From the NCBI RefSeq assembly GCF_002954245.1, contig NZ_PPTG01000029.1, positions 1 to 64,000 of the forward strand: a DNA stretch of 64,000 nt, read 5' to 3'. Source of the stretch: Cryobacterium aureum. Lineage in GTDB: Bacteria; Actinomycetota; Actinomycetes; Actinomycetales; Microbacteriaceae. The notes under the pieces were generated by a model, which worked only from the letters and a program-made list of their open reading frames with translations, searched no databases and was not told the DNA's origin. The stretch's first letter is position 1. The number at the start of each line of letters is the position of its first letter. A program made the translations under genes and the position numbers. Shown piece after piece: positions 8,798 through 18,100 of this stretch.

Positions 8798-10705
8798 TTA
8801 TACGGCGGGGCTCGACGTGATTTGGCGGGCGTAGAGCGACGCGTAGACGGCCTCAAGGGCGAGGAGCTCGGCGTGGGTACCGCGCTCCACGATGCGGCCG
8901 GCGTCGACAACGAAGATCACGTCGGCATCGACGATCGTCGATAGGCGATGGGCGATCGCAATGGTGGTGCGACCGTGGCTGGCGGTGTCGAGGGCGGCCT
9001 GCACCACGCTCTCCGAAATGGAGTCGAGCGCACTCGTGGCCTCGTCGAGGATGAGCACCGGCGGGTCCTTCAGCAGCACCCGGGCGATGGCGATGCGCTG
9101 TTTCTCACCACCGGAGAGCCGGTAGCCGCGCTCCCCAACCATGGTGTCGTACTTCTCGGGAAACGAGTCGATCGTGTCGTGGATGTTGGCGGCGCGCGCC
9201 GCAGCGACCAGCTCGTCAGACGTTGCCTCCGGCTTGGCGTAACGCAGGTTCTCGGCGATCGTCGCGTGGAACAGGTAAGTCTCCTGACTCACAATACCGA
9301 TGTGCGACACCAGCGACTCCTGCTGCAGGTCGCGCACGTCGAGGCCGGAAAACAGCACCCGCCCGGCCGAGACTTCGTAGAAGCGTGGGATCAGGTATGA
9401 CACCGTGGTCTTGCCGGCGCCCGACGGTCCGACGAAGGCGGCGAACTGGCCCGGCTCGATCACCAGAGACACGTCGTCGAGGGTCGGGCGGGCATCGCCG
9501 CCGGCATCCGGATAGTTGAAGCGCACGTGATCGAACTCGACCCGGCCTCGAGCGGAGCCGAACGACGGTACCAGGGCCGCGTCGGGCTTGTCGCTGATCG
9601 CCGGCAACAGGTCGAGATACTCGAAAATGCGCGCGAACAACGCTGACGACGTTTGCAGATCAAGCGCGACGCGCATGAGACCGAGCAGCGGAAAGATCAG
9701 CCGAGCCTGCACGGTCGTGAACGCCACGATCGTTCCGGGCGTGATGTCGGTCGTGCCGTTGAACACGAGCACCCCGGCCACGAGGTACACGATCGCCGGA
9801 ATCGCCGATAGGAACACGCTCACCGTGGCGAAAAACCATTGACCGCTCATCTGCTGACTCACCTGCAACCGCACCTGGTTACGGTTCTCCTGCGCATACC
9901 GGTCGATCTCGTTCTGCTGCCGGGTGAAACTCTTCGACAGCAAAATGCCAGACACGCTGAGCGTCTCCTGAGTGATCGCGGTCATGTCGGAGAGCGATTC
10001 CTGTGTTTTGCCGGCGATGCGCGCCCGCACCTGCCCGACTCGACGCTGCGCGAACACCAGAACCGGCATCAACACCACGGCCACGATGGTCAGCTGCCAG
10101 TTGAGCAGCAGCATCGCCACGAAGGCCGCGATAACAGTGACCGTGTTACCCAGGATGCTGGAGATCGTGTTGGTCAGCACCGTCGCGACCCCGCCGACAT
10201 CATTCTGCAGCCTCGACTGAATGACACCGGTCTTGGTCTTGGTGAAGAAGCTCAGCTCCATCGCCTGCAGGTGGGTGAACAGGCGCACGCGCAGGGCTCC
10301 CATGACCTTGTTGCCGACGCTCGCGGTCAGCCAGGTCTGCCAGACGCCGAGCAGCGCGTTGACCAGAAAAACGCCGAGCATGAGCGCCACGAGAACGCCG
10401 AGCACCGACAGGTTGGGGGTGTCGGCGGGCGGAAACAACCCGTCATCGAAGGCTCGCTGCGTGAGCAGCGGTGGCACCACCGAGAGAGCGGCGCTGAACA
10501 GGACCAACACGACGGTCACGATGAGGGTGTTGCGATGCGGGGCGAACAGTGCGCCGATTCGCGCGAGCAGGTGCGGGATGCGCGGGGCGAGCGCGTTCTC
10601 GGCGCGCTGTGCCGCAGCATCCGCTCCACTGACTCGCTTGCGCGGGCGTTCAGCGCCCGCCTGCTGCCGCGGACCGTGGCCAGGGGCACCGTGCATTCCA
10701 CTCAT
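8798..10705 (-). CDS. ABC exporter, fused membrane and ATPase domains
   Basis: 635 residues in the MsbA/LmrA-type half-exporter layout. A six-helix transmembrane domain spans about 55-345. The nucleotide-binding domain spans about 375-620 with Walker A GPSGAGKTT, signature LSGGEKQR, Walker B VLILDEATSALD and the switch His in IAHRLSTI. It should act as a homodimer exporting drugs, lipids or peptides; the substrate cannot be read. It is monocistronic, with the palindromic repeat after its end and the 10739 hairpin behind its start. Confidence 0.9.
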   Translation of the reverse strand: MSGMHGAPGHGPRQQAGAERPRKRVSGADAAAQRAENALAPRIPHLLARIGALFAPHRNTLIVTVVLVLFSAALSVVPPLLTQRAFDDGLFPPADTPNLSVLGVLVALMLGVFLVNALLGVWQTWLTASVGNKVMGALRVRLFTHLQAMELSFFTKTKTGVIQSRLQNDVGGVATVLTNTISSILGNTVTVIAAFVAMLLLNWQLTIVAVVLMPVLVFAQRRVGQVRARIAGKTQESLSDMTAITQETLSVSGILLSKSFTRQQNEIDRYAQENRNQVRLQVSQQMSGQWFFATVSVFLSAIPAIVYLVAGVLVFNGTTDITPGTIVAFTTVQARLIFPLLGLMRVALDLQTSSALFARIFEYLDLLPAISDKPDAALVPSFGSARGRVEFDHVRFNYPDAGGDARPTLDDVSLVIEPGQFAAFVGPSGAGKTTVSYLIPRFYEVSAGRVLFSGLDVRDLQQESLVSHIGIVSQETYLFHATIAENLRYAKPEATSDELVAAARAANIHDTIDSFPEKYDTMVGERGYRLSGGEKQRIAIARVLLKDPPVLILDEATSALDSISESVVQAALDTASHGRTTIAIAHRLSTIVDADVIFVVDAGRIVERGTHAELLALEAVYASLYARQITSSPAV

Positions 10706-10738
10706 GCATTCACTCTAAACGTCGGACAGACCCGGCAT

Positions 10739-10780
10739 AAACGGATGCCCGTGGCCGGGCCGACCACGGGCATCCGTTTT
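10739..10780. terminator. Rho-independent terminator of the sugar importer operon
   Basis: Perfect 16-bp arms AAACGGATGCCCGTGG (10739-10754) and the complement at 10764-10779 around a 9-nt loop, with T/A runs on both sides. It lies between the end of the importer operon (minus) and the start of the ABC exporter, and could work in either direction. Confidence 0.8.
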
Positions 10781-10796
10781 CGTAATCAACCAGCCA

Positions 10797-11771
10797 CTAT
10801 CCCTTCGTCGACCCGGCGAGCAGACCGCGCACGAAGAAACGTTGCAGCGAGAAGAACACGATCAGCGGTACCAGAATGGATAGGAACGCGCCCGCCGTGA
10901 GCAGATGCCAGTCCTGTCCGCGGGCACCGGAGAGCTCGGCGAGCAGCTTGGTCATGGGAGCGACAGCACCATCCGCGAAGATGAGCGCCACCAGCAGGTC
11001 GTTCCAGACCCAGAGAAACTGGAAGATGGCGATCGAGGCGATGGCCGGCATGGTCAGCGGCAGCACGATGCGAAAGAAGATCTGCCCGTGGCCGGCGCCG
11101 TCCACGCGGGCGGCTTCGATGACCTCGCTCGGAATCTCCGCGACGAAGTTGTGCAGCAGATAGATGGCCAACGGCAGGGCGAACATGGTGTGCGCGATCC
11201 AGACCTGCGAGTAGCCGCTGCCGGGGTTCAGCGCGGCAACCACCGGGTACCCGAAGATGGTGCCGCCGGAAAAGAACTGCAGCAGCGGAACCAGCGCCAT
11301 CTGGATCGGAACGATCTGCAGGGCAAAAACGCCGATGAACATGGCGTTCTTACCGCGAAAGTCGATCCAGGCGAAGGCGTAGGCGGCGAGGCTGGCAATC
11401 ATCAACGGGATGAGCGTGGCCGGCAGGGTGATCGCGACCGAGTTAATGAACGCTCCGGCCAGATTGAGCTGGCTGTTGCCCGCGGCCAGAGCCGTCGTGT
11501 AGTTGTCGAAGGTGACCCCCGTGTTGGTGAAAATCGTCCACCAACCGGTAGTGCGCACCTGCTGCGCCGGCCGGAACGAGGAGACCAGCAGTCCCAGCGT
11601 CGGAATCGACCACAACACCGCGATGATGAGCGCACCTATGGTGGCCCCGCGGCTGGTGAGGCGCTTTTTCGTGTTGCGGGCGATTGGCGACTCCATCCGA
11701 CGTACGCCGCGACGAAGTCGCCTTGTGGTCTGGGCGTCCACGGGAAGTCTTAGGGGCATGATGGTGCTCAT
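10797..11771 (-). CDS. Carbohydrate ABC importer permease (MalG/AglG-like)
   Basis: 324 residues, binding-protein-dependent transport inner-membrane component with six predicted helices. The EAA loop that docks the ATPase is VIEAARVDGAGHGQIFFRI (about residues 218-236), followed by a typical MalG C-terminus ending QRFFVRGLLAGSTKG. Its start overlaps the stop of the upstream permease gene by 4 bp (ATGA), indicating coupling. With 11768-12901 and 13054-14373 it forms a complete importer except for an ATPase, so a shared MsiK-type ATPase encoded elsewhere is expected. Confidence 0.92.
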   Translation of the reverse strand: MSTIMPLRLPVDAQTTRRLRRGVRRMESPIARNTKKRLTSRGATIGALIIAVLWSIPTLGLLVSSFRPAQQVRTTGWWTIFTNTGVTFDNYTTALAAGNSQLNLAGAFINSVAITLPATLIPLMIASLAAYAFAWIDFRGKNAMFIGVFALQIVPIQMALVPLLQFFSGGTIFGYPVVAALNPGSGYSQVWIAHTMFALPLAIYLLHNFVAEIPSEVIEAARVDGAGHGQIFFRIVLPLTMPAIASIAIFQFLWVWNDLLVALIFADGAVAPMTKLLAELSGARGQDWHLLTAGAFLSILVPLIVFFSLQRFFVRGLLAGSTKG

Positions 11772-12901
11772 CGGATTTCCCTCTGCTTCTTAATCTGGCG
11801 GGCGTTGTAGACGACGATGGGCAGCACCAGCAGAAACAGCACCAGTGCGAAGGCGGCTGAACGGCCCTGCTCGAAGTTCTTGAACTGGGTGTACATCTCG
11901 TTGGCTACGACGCTGGTCTCGTTTGACCCGGCCGTAGTGGTGCGCACAATGTCGAATACCTTGAGGGAAACAATAGAAATTGTCGTCAGAACGACCACGA
12001 GTGCGCTGCGGATGCCGGGGACGGTCACGTTCACGAACTGCTCCCAGGCGTTGGTGCCGTCGAGTTCGGCCGCCTCCATCTGCTCGGTCGGTACGCCCTT
12101 GATGGCGGCAGACAACACCACCATGGCGAACCCGGTCTGTACCCAGATGAGAATCACGATGAGAAACAGGGTGTTGAACGGCGACACCGACAGAAAGTCC
12201 ACGGGCTGCCCGCCGAACATGACCACGAGCTGGTTCAGCAGGCCGATCTGCTCCTGATCTGCTGGGCGGGCCGTGTACACGAAGCGCCAAATAATGGATG
12301 CTCCCACCAGCGAAATGGCCATGGGCATGAAGACCAGAATCTTGAAGTACTTCTCACCGCGGCTCTTGTCGATGAACACCGCGTAAGCGAGGCCGGCGAT
12401 GGTCGAAATGGTCGGAACGATCAGCACCCAGACAACGGTGTTGAGCACGATGCGCACGTTCTCGGGCTGGGTGAAGATCCAAGCAAAGTTGTCCAGGCCC
12501 ACAAACCGGTCACCGCGAGCGCTCATGAAGGCCTGCACCGTGGTCTGAATTGTCGGGATAACCAAGCCGATGGCGAGCAGAATCACGGCCGGGGCCAGAA
12601 AACCGACCAACTGGAACAGGTAGCCAGCACCCTTGCGCGCGCGGTAGTCGATGTAAAAGAAACCGAGGCCCAATACTCCGGCACCGATGATGGCCCAGGT
12701 ATACGAGTTGCCGACCAACAGAATGAGCAGTGGTGCGAGCACGCAGACGGCGAGGCGGATGATCGTGTACCTGCGGCCGGAGCGCGGAGCGATCTCGACG
12801 AAGAACAGGATGGCGCCGACGACGATACCAAAAGCCAGGATGACGATGGGAACTTGCGCCAGCGCTGGCAACTGCGCCAACCAGGAGAAGAAAGCGGACA
12901 T
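11768..12901 (-). CDS. Carbohydrate ABC importer permease (MalF/AglF-like)
   Basis: 377 residues. Two or three extra hydrophobic N-terminal segments precede the usual six-helix permease core. The EAA loop is QMEAAELDGTNAWEQFVNV near residue 285. ATG 12901 is chosen because GAAAGG lies just upstream; the frame is open 25 codons further but those residues look non-coding. It follows the binding-protein gene across a hairpin-rich spacer (12971-13022) and is coupled to the next permease. Confidence 0.9.
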   Translation of the reverse strand: MSAFFSWLAQLPALAQVPIVILAFGIVVGAILFFVEIAPRSGRRYTIIRLAVCVLAPLLILLVGNSYTWAIIGAGVLGLGFFYIDYRARKGAGYLFQLVGFLAPAVILLAIGLVIPTIQTTVQAFMSARGDRFVGLDNFAWIFTQPENVRIVLNTVVWVLIVPTISTIAGLAYAVFIDKSRGEKYFKILVFMPMAISLVGASIIWRFVYTARPADQEQIGLLNQLVVMFGGQPVDFLSVSPFNTLFLIVILIWVQTGFAMVVLSAAIKGVPTEQMEAAELDGTNAWEQFVNVTVPGIRSALVVVLTTISIVSLKVFDIVRTTTAGSNETSVVANEMYTQFKNFEQGRSAAFALVLFLLVLPIVVYNARQIKKQREIR

Positions 12902-12970
12902 CTGAAACCTTTCGAGTACGACAGTGGACCCTGGTGATCGCCCGAGAAGCGGTGAAAACGTATGGGTACC

Positions 12971-13022
12971 GTACACCGGTAGCGCACGGTGTACCGCCCG
13001 GTTTTTGAAGCGGGCGGCACAC
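12971..13022 (-). terminator. Intra-operon overlapping hairpins (attenuator-like)
   Basis: Between the binding-protein gene and its permeases, two stems share bases. GTACACCG (12971-12978) pairs perfectly with CGGTGTAC (12987-12994). GTGTACCGCCCG (12989-13000) pairs, with one mismatch, with CGGGCGGCACAC (13011-13022). They cannot form together. On the minus strand the 13022-12989 stem forms first. The simplest role is stabilising or partly terminating the binding-protein message, as in many sugar-ABC operons. Confidence 0.55.
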
Positions 13023-13053
13023 CATGTTTATGCCTGGGTAGAGCTGATTTTCG

Positions 13054-14373
13054 TTAGCTGCTCGGCCAGCCCGCTTCGATGCTCGTGAGCACTTCGTCGG
13101 TCGGCGTGCCGTTGATCCAGCTCACCATGCCCTTCCAGAAGGTTCCCGATCCCACGGCGCCCGGCATCAGGTCGGAGGCGTCAAAGCGGAACGTGGTCTT
13201 CGGGTCTTGGAGGGTCTTGATGGCTTGCTGCAGGATGGGGCTCGATGCACTCGCGGGGTCGAGGCCCTTGTTAGCGCTGATCACACCACCGAGCTTGACC
13301 CGGCTGTTGGCCCAGTCTGCGCTCGAGAGGTATTCGAGCACCTTCTGGGTGTCGGCGTCGTCGGAGAAGGCACCGACGATTTCGCCGCCACCGGTGACCG
13401 CTTGGCCGCCGGCCTTGACCGAGGGGGTGATGAAGGCCCAGACGTCAGCATCCGGTCCGACCGTTCCGCCGGCATCCGTGATGAAGCCGTCGAAGAAGGA
13501 GGCCTGGTGCGTCAGGGCGCAGGTGCCATCGGAGATGGGCGTGGCTACGTCACCGAACGGGGTGCTGTTGATCGACTTGACGTCGCCGAATCCGGCGTTG
13601 ACGTAGTTCGGGTTGAGCAGAATCTCACCGAGCGAGTCGAACGCGGTCTTAATGGCCGGGTCGGTGAACGGGATCTCGTTGGCCACCCATTTGTCGTAGG
13701 TGTCCGCGCCGGCCTGGCGCAGCACGAGGTCCTCGACCCAGTCGGTGCCCGGCCAGCCGGTGGCGTCGCCGGAGCCGAAGCCGGCGCACCAAGGTGCCTT
13801 GCCGGTCTTTTCCTGGATGGTCTTGGTGACGGCGAGCAGTTCGTCCCAGGTGGTGGGCACTTCAACGCCCCATTCCTTGAACTTGGCCGGCGAGTACCAG
13901 ACGAAGCCCTTGACGCTGGCCATGAGGGGGGCGCCGTAGAGGGTATTGTCGACGGTGCCGTACGCCTTCCAGTCCGCTGACCAGTTCTTGTCGACGTTGG
14001 CCTCGACCGCTTTTGGAGCGGGCTTGAGGAAGTTGCGCGACGCGAGGTCTTTCATGAGCCCGGGCTGCGGGAAGATCGCGATGTCGGGAGCGTTGCCGCC
14101 TTGGGCGCGAATGGAGATCTGAGATTCGAATTCTTTCGACGATTCGTACTGAATGTCGATGTTATTGTCTTTCTCCCAGCCCGCCCAGGACTTTTCCAGG
14201 AGTTGGGCTTCTTTGTCGGCGATCGTGCCGTAGACGGTGACGACGCCATCGCCTTTGGCACCCGAATCGGCCGTGGTGGTACCGGGACCGCCGGAACAAC
14301 CGGCGAGGGCCAGACCAGCAATCGCCGCCAGAGCGATCGGTGCTGTAAATCGACGGTGCAGGGAAGGCCGCAT
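13054..14373 (-). CDS. Sugar-binding lipoprotein of ABC importer (alpha-glucoside type)
   Basis: 439-residue extracellular solute-binding protein. The lipoprotein signal peptide runs to the lipobox LALAGCSGG with the lipidated Cys at about residue 26. The mature domain has periplasmic-binding features such as TTWDELLAVTKTIQEKTGKAPWC and GWPGTDWVEDLVL that recall AglE-like alpha-glucoside binders. It is first gene of the importer operon, and a GGAACCGGTTCC operator lies 113 bp upstream of the start, so control by the adjacent LacI protein is very likely. The exact sugar is inference. Confidence 0.9.
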   Translation of the reverse strand: MRPSLHRRFTAPIALAAIAGLALAGCSGGPGTTTADSGAKGDGVVTVYGTIADKEAQLLEKSWAGWEKDNNIDIQYESSKEFESQISIRAQGGNAPDIAIFPQPGLMKDLASRNFLKPAPKAVEANVDKNWSADWKAYGTVDNTLYGAPLMASVKGFVWYSPAKFKEWGVEVPTTWDELLAVTKTIQEKTGKAPWCAGFGSGDATGWPGTDWVEDLVLRQAGADTYDKWVANEIPFTDPAIKTAFDSLGEILLNPNYVNAGFGDVKSINSTPFGDVATPISDGTCALTHQASFFDGFITDAGGTVGPDADVWAFITPSVKAGGQAVTGGGEIVGAFSDDADTQKVLEYLSSADWANSRVKLGGVISANKGLDPASASSPILQQAIKTLQDPKTTFRFDASDLMPGAVGSGTFWKGMVSWINGTPTDEVLTSIEAGWPSS

Positions 14374-14485
14374 CTTGTTCTCCTCATTGAGTGGTGCCGG
14401 ATCGAGTAGTGCCGGATCGTGTTGGGCTAAACGGTGGTGAACTCGGTGGATCAGCTACCCGCAACGTGTCTTGAGTCGCAAATCG

Positions 14486-14497
14486 GGAACCGGTTCC
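14486..14497. promoter_or_regulatory. LacI-family operator 1
   Basis: GGAACCGGTTCC, a perfect 12-bp palindrome with the central CG typical of LacI/GalR operators. It lies between the importer operon (minus, start 14373) and lacI, about 130 bp from operator 2, which has the same core. The two could allow DNA looping. Confidence 0.8.
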
Positions 14498-14625
14498 AGA
14501 GCACAAAGTACGTCACCCGTTTGGGGATGGCAAGGCTCAAATGTAACGGAATGACAAAGATATCTGAGTCATCCTCACCGGGTACGCGAGTCTAATGACT
14601 AGTGGGTCCGAAAATCAAGGGCCTT

Positions 14626-14643
14626 CATGGAACCGGTTCCATG
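14626..14643. promoter_or_regulatory. LacI-family operator 2
   Basis: CATGGAACCGGTTCCATG, a perfect 18-bp palindrome sharing its 12-bp core with operator 1. It lies 54 bp upstream of the preferred lacI start, fitting autorepression. The stretch 14374-14696 holds no gene, only these operators and promoter sequence I could not place with confidence. Confidence 0.85.
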
Positions 14644-14696
14644 GTCGTCCAGAGCAGGCTAGTCTGAGCGCTGAATCCCCCAGGATGGAGGCCCCC

Positions 14697-15779
14697 GTGA
14701 GTGCAATCGGCGATGTAGCGCGCCTCGCCGGCGTGGCCAAAGCCACGGCCAGCCGAGCGCTCAGTGGCCGGGGCTACGTGTCGACCGAGACCCGCGCGAA
14801 AGTTATCGCAGCCGCGCACGAAATTGGCTACGTCGCTTCGCCCAACGCGGCCAGCCTGGTGACCGGTCGTACCCAAAGCGTCGGGGTGATCATCCCCTTC
14901 ATCAGCCGGTGGTTCTTCGGCGAAGTGCTCGAAAGCGTGGAACAGGCTCTGCTCGACCAGGGCTACGACATGACGCTGTACAACCTGCCGCCCGAGTCCC
15001 TCGAACGCGACCGAGTGTTCGACTTTTTTCTGGCACGCAAGCGATTCGATGGCATCATCTCGGTCGGCGTCGCCCTCAGCGAGCGCGAGGTTGACCACCT
15101 GCACCGGCTCGGCCGGCCACTCGTCGGCATCGGCGGGCCGATCCGGGGAGCCGCCACGATCGAGATCGACGACGTTGCCGCTGCCCGTCTGGCCACCGAA
15201 CACCTGCTCAGCCTCGGCCACCGTGACATCGTGCACGTGGGCGGCAGCCAGGTGGACGAGATGGACTTTCACGTGCACAGCAATCGCCTGCGCGGATTCC
15301 AGGCGGCCATGATGGCCGCGGGGTTATCGGTGAGCGGATGCTTCTACTCGGCCGAGTTCACCATGCCGGGAGGCTACGAGCGCGGACTTGCCATTCTCGG
15401 CGATCCACGCCGTCGTCCCACAGCGATCTTCGCGGCGAGTGATGAGATTGCCTTCGGGCTCATTCTGGCGGCCCGCGAGCTCGGCATTCGGGTGCCCACC
15501 GAGCTCAGCGTCATTGGCATCGACGGCCACCCGCACGCCGAGATGTTCCGCCTGACCACCCTCGCGCAGCATCCGCGCGCCCAGGGGGGACTCGCCGTGC
15601 GCACCCTGCTCGCCGAACTCGCCACTAAGGACGGCACGAAGCTCCATACCCGCCGCGAGAGCATCGCCCCCGACCAGTGCGACGCCGACGGCACGAGCGA
15701 CTCCATCGTTCTGGCGACCAACCTGGTCATTCGGTCCAGCACAAGCGCGCCGCGGGCCAGGGTGACGCACAGGTCCTGA
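14697..15779 (+). CDS. LacI/GalR family sugar-responsive repressor
   Basis: 360 residues. An N-terminal helix-turn-helix with hinge (IGDVARLAGVAKATASRALSGRGYVS region, residues 3-28) precedes a periplasmic-binding-type effector domain (about 60-335). GTG 14697 is preferred because GGAGG lies six bases before it and the family starts right at the helix-turn-helix. A longer frame from 14595 would place operator 2 inside the coding region. The tail after about residue 340 is longer than usual. It likely represses the importer operon at 10797-14373 and itself. Confidence 0.93.
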   Translation: MSAIGDVARLAGVAKATASRALSGRGYVSTETRAKVIAAAHEIGYVASPNAASLVTGRTQSVGVIIPFISRWFFGEVLESVEQALLDQGYDMTLYNLPPESLERDRVFDFFLARKRFDGIISVGVALSEREVDHLHRLGRPLVGIGGPIRGAATIEIDDVAAARLATEHLLSLGHRDIVHVGGSQVDEMDFHVHSNRLRGFQAAMMAAGLSVSGCFYSAEFTMPGGYERGLAILGDPRRRPTAIFAASDEIAFGLILAARELGIRVPTELSVIGIDGHPHAEMFRLTTLAQHPRAQGGLAVRTLLAELATKDGTKLHTRRESIAPDQCDADGTSDSIVLATNLVIRSSTSAPRARVTHRS

Positions 15780-15810
15780 CCGAGCGGCGGCATCATCCCG
15801 CGGTGGACTA

Positions 15811-16692
15811 TTACTTTTGGGAGCCGGCCAGCAAAGCCTGCACGAAGAAGCGCTGAAACGCGAAGAACACAATGAGTGGCACGATCATCGACAGAAAAGC
15901 TCCGGCCGACAGCACGTCGATGTTCGACCCGAACTGGCGCAACTGACTCTGAATCGCCACGGTCAGGGGTTGCGACCCGGAGTTGGTGAAAATGAGGGCC
16001 ACGAGCATGTCGTTCCAGGTCCACAGGAACTGGAAAATGGCCAGCGACGCGATGGCCGGGCCGCCGAGCGGCAGAATGACCTGCACGAAGATTCGCCAAT
16101 CGCTAGCACCGTCGATGCGGGCAGCTTCGAGCAGTTCGGCCGGAATCTGGGTGAAAAAGTTGCGCAGCAGAAAGATGGCGAACGGCAGCCCGAAGGCTAC
16201 GTGGAACAAGATCACGCCAAAGATGGAGCCGAAGATTCCCAGGGTGCCGAACATGCGGGCGAGAGGAATCAGCGCGACCTGCAGGGGCACGGCGAGCAGC
16301 ACGATCACGACGATGAGCAGCCAGTCCCGGCCGGGAAACTTGAGCCAGGCGAAGGCGTAGCCGGCCAGGGCTCCGAAGATCACGACGAAGACCGTCGTGG
16401 GAACGGCGATCAAAATGGTGTTCCAGAACGACCCGGTGATGGTCGGGTTGGCGAGCAGGTTCGCGTAGTTCTCAATGGTCAGCTGCGCCGGGGTGGTGAA
16501 TATCGTCCACCAGCCGCTCGAGGCGCTATCGCCGACCGTGCGCAGGCTCGACAGGAACAGGCCGAGGGTCGGCACCAGCCAGAAAATAGCGACGATCACG
16601 AGAACGGCGTTGACCACGCCCTTGTCGACGAAGCCGAGGATGGCGCGGGCGAGCGTTTTCTTGCCGCGCACGTGCGTTGCAGCGCCGCTCAC
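15811..16692 (-). CDS. Carbohydrate ABC importer permease (MalG-like), system 2
   Basis: 293 residues, six-helix permease with EAA loop LLEAARIDGASDWRIFVQV near residues 188-206 and C-terminus QRFFVQALLAGSQK. It is clearly paralogous to the permease at 10797-11771. Its start overlaps the end of the preceding permease (16689) by 4 bp. Its stop faces lacI, 31 bp away, with no obvious hairpin between. It is last gene of the second importer operon, which again has no ATPase gene. Confidence 0.92.
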   Translation of the reverse strand: MSGAATHVRGKKTLARAILGFVDKGVVNAVLVIVAIFWLVPTLGLFLSSLRTVGDSASSGWWTIFTTPAQLTIENYANLLANPTITGSFWNTILIAVPTTVFVVIFGALAGYAFAWLKFPGRDWLLIVVIVLLAVPLQVALIPLARMFGTLGIFGSIFGVILFHVAFGLPFAIFLLRNFFTQIPAELLEAARIDGASDWRIFVQVILPLGGPAIASLAIFQFLWTWNDMLVALIFTNSGSQPLTVAIQSQLRQFGSNIDVLSAGAFLSMIVPLIVFFAFQRFFVQALLAGSQK

Positions 16693-18071
16693 GACTGCCT
16701 CTCCTGACGGAACTTGCGCACGTTGATGATCATCGACGGCAGCACGAGGATGAGCAGCAGAATGGCCAGTGCGCTACCGAGGCCCTGATTGCTGCCGCCA
16801 CCAAACGACACGGTCCACATCTCCACCGCAATGACGTTCGCCGCGGGTTTCGACGCACCGGGTGGGATCACATAGACCAGGTCGAAGATCTTCAGCACGT
16901 TGATGATGAGGGTGACGAACACGACGATGAGCACCGGAGACAGCAGTGGTGCCGTGATGCGGGAGAACACCTTCCACTCGTTGGCGCCGTCCATCCGGGC
17001 GGCTTCCTGCAGGGAGCGGTCGATCGCGCTCAGTCCGGAGGCGATCATGACCATGGCGAAGCCGGCCCAGATCCAGATATAGGAGAGGATGATCACCGCG
17101 GTGATCAGACCGGAGCTCAGCCATGACACCCCCTGATAGCCCTCGTCGAAGTTCGAGGCTGGCAGGGCGATGCGGTAGCTCTCGGTGCCGAGTCCGTCGA
17201 GAACGTAGCGGCCGGCGGCATCCGTTTCGGTGGTGGCGGCGATCGTGCCGGAGGCTTCGACCGCGTCGACCTGGATGCCGGGCAGCCCGGTCTTGCCGTC
17301 GTCGATCTGCCCGTTCGTGCCACCACCGCCGGTGACGACGTCGAGCCAGACCGTGCCCGTAATCTGGCCGGCCGAAGCGGTGCCAGCGATCTCGGCCTGC
17401 GCGGCGCTGGCCGGCACAGCGTCGGCGCGCACCCCGACGAGGGGGAAGTTCACCTCGGTTCCGGCTGCGGCGGCAGCTTCGCTGGCGATGACCCCGTTGT
17501 CGTTGATCAGACCGACGTCGGTGCGCGGGTTGGCTCCCGGGTAGGCCGCGTCGCCGCCTCCGAACGCGCCGTTCACGGCCACGACGGCCGCGTTCACGAC
17601 CCCAAGGTTGGGGCTCTCCTGGAACATGCCGCGAAAGATGACACCGGCGGCGAGCATGGAGATGGCCATGGGCATGAAGATGATGAGCTTGAACGCCGTT
17701 GACCACTTGATTTTTTCGAGCAGCACCGCGAACAGCAGACCCAGCACGGTGCAGGCGACCGGGGCTACGAGCACCCAGATGACGTTGTTGCGAATCGCCG
17801 TGAAGGTTGAGTCATTCGTGAACATGGTGACGTAGTTGTCCCAGCCCACGAACGCCCCGCCGTCGGCGCTGAAGAACGAGCGCACCACCGTGTACAAAAT
17901 CGGGTAGAGAACGAGCCCGGCCAGCAGCACGAGCGCCGGCGCCAGAAAGCCGAGGGCGATCAGGAACATGCGTCGGCGGCTCGCCCCCATCCTGGGGCGG
18001 CGGCCGGATGGTGCCTTACGGCGTGCGGATACGGCCTCGGGCTTCTCGATGCTGGTCACGGTGCGCGACAC
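16689..18071 (-). CDS. ABC importer permease (MalF-like) with inserted beta-sandwich-like domain
   Basis: 460 residues, about 150 longer than usual. Helices lie at about 35-60, 95-118 and 126-147, then a non-hydrophobic insert at about 152-312, then the last three helices (about 318-450) with EAA loop LQEAARMDGANEWKVFSRI. Within the insert, about 232-308 (GTVWLDVVTGGGG, GLPGIQVDAVEASG, TETDAAGRYVLDGL) resembles SdrD-B / carboxypeptidase-regulatory-like beta-sandwich repeats of surface proteins. Topology puts the insert outside the membrane, next to the binding protein, so it may help docking. The family is certain; the role of the insert is unknown. Confidence 0.88.
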   Translation of the reverse strand: MSRTVTSIEKPEAVSARRKAPSGRRPRMGASRRRMFLIALGFLAPALVLLAGLVLYPILYTVVRSFFSADGGAFVGWDNYVTMFTNDSTFTAIRNNVIWVLVAPVACTVLGLLFAVLLEKIKWSTAFKLIIFMPMAISMLAAGVIFRGMFQESPNLGVVNAAVVAVNGAFGGGDAAYPGANPRTDVGLINDNGVIASEAAAAAGTEVNFPLVGVRADAVPASAAQAEIAGTASAGQITGTVWLDVVTGGGGTNGQIDDGKTGLPGIQVDAVEASGTIAATTETDAAGRYVLDGLGTESYRIALPASNFDEGYQGVSWLSSGLITAVIILSYIWIWAGFAMVMIASGLSAIDRSLQEAARMDGANEWKVFSRITAPLLSPVLIVVFVTLIINVLKIFDLVYVIPPGASKPAANVIAVEMWTVSFGGGSNQGLGSALAILLLILVLPSMIINVRKFRQERQS

Positions 18072-18100
18072 GGCTACGGTGGTGAGCCGGCTTGCCGGGC

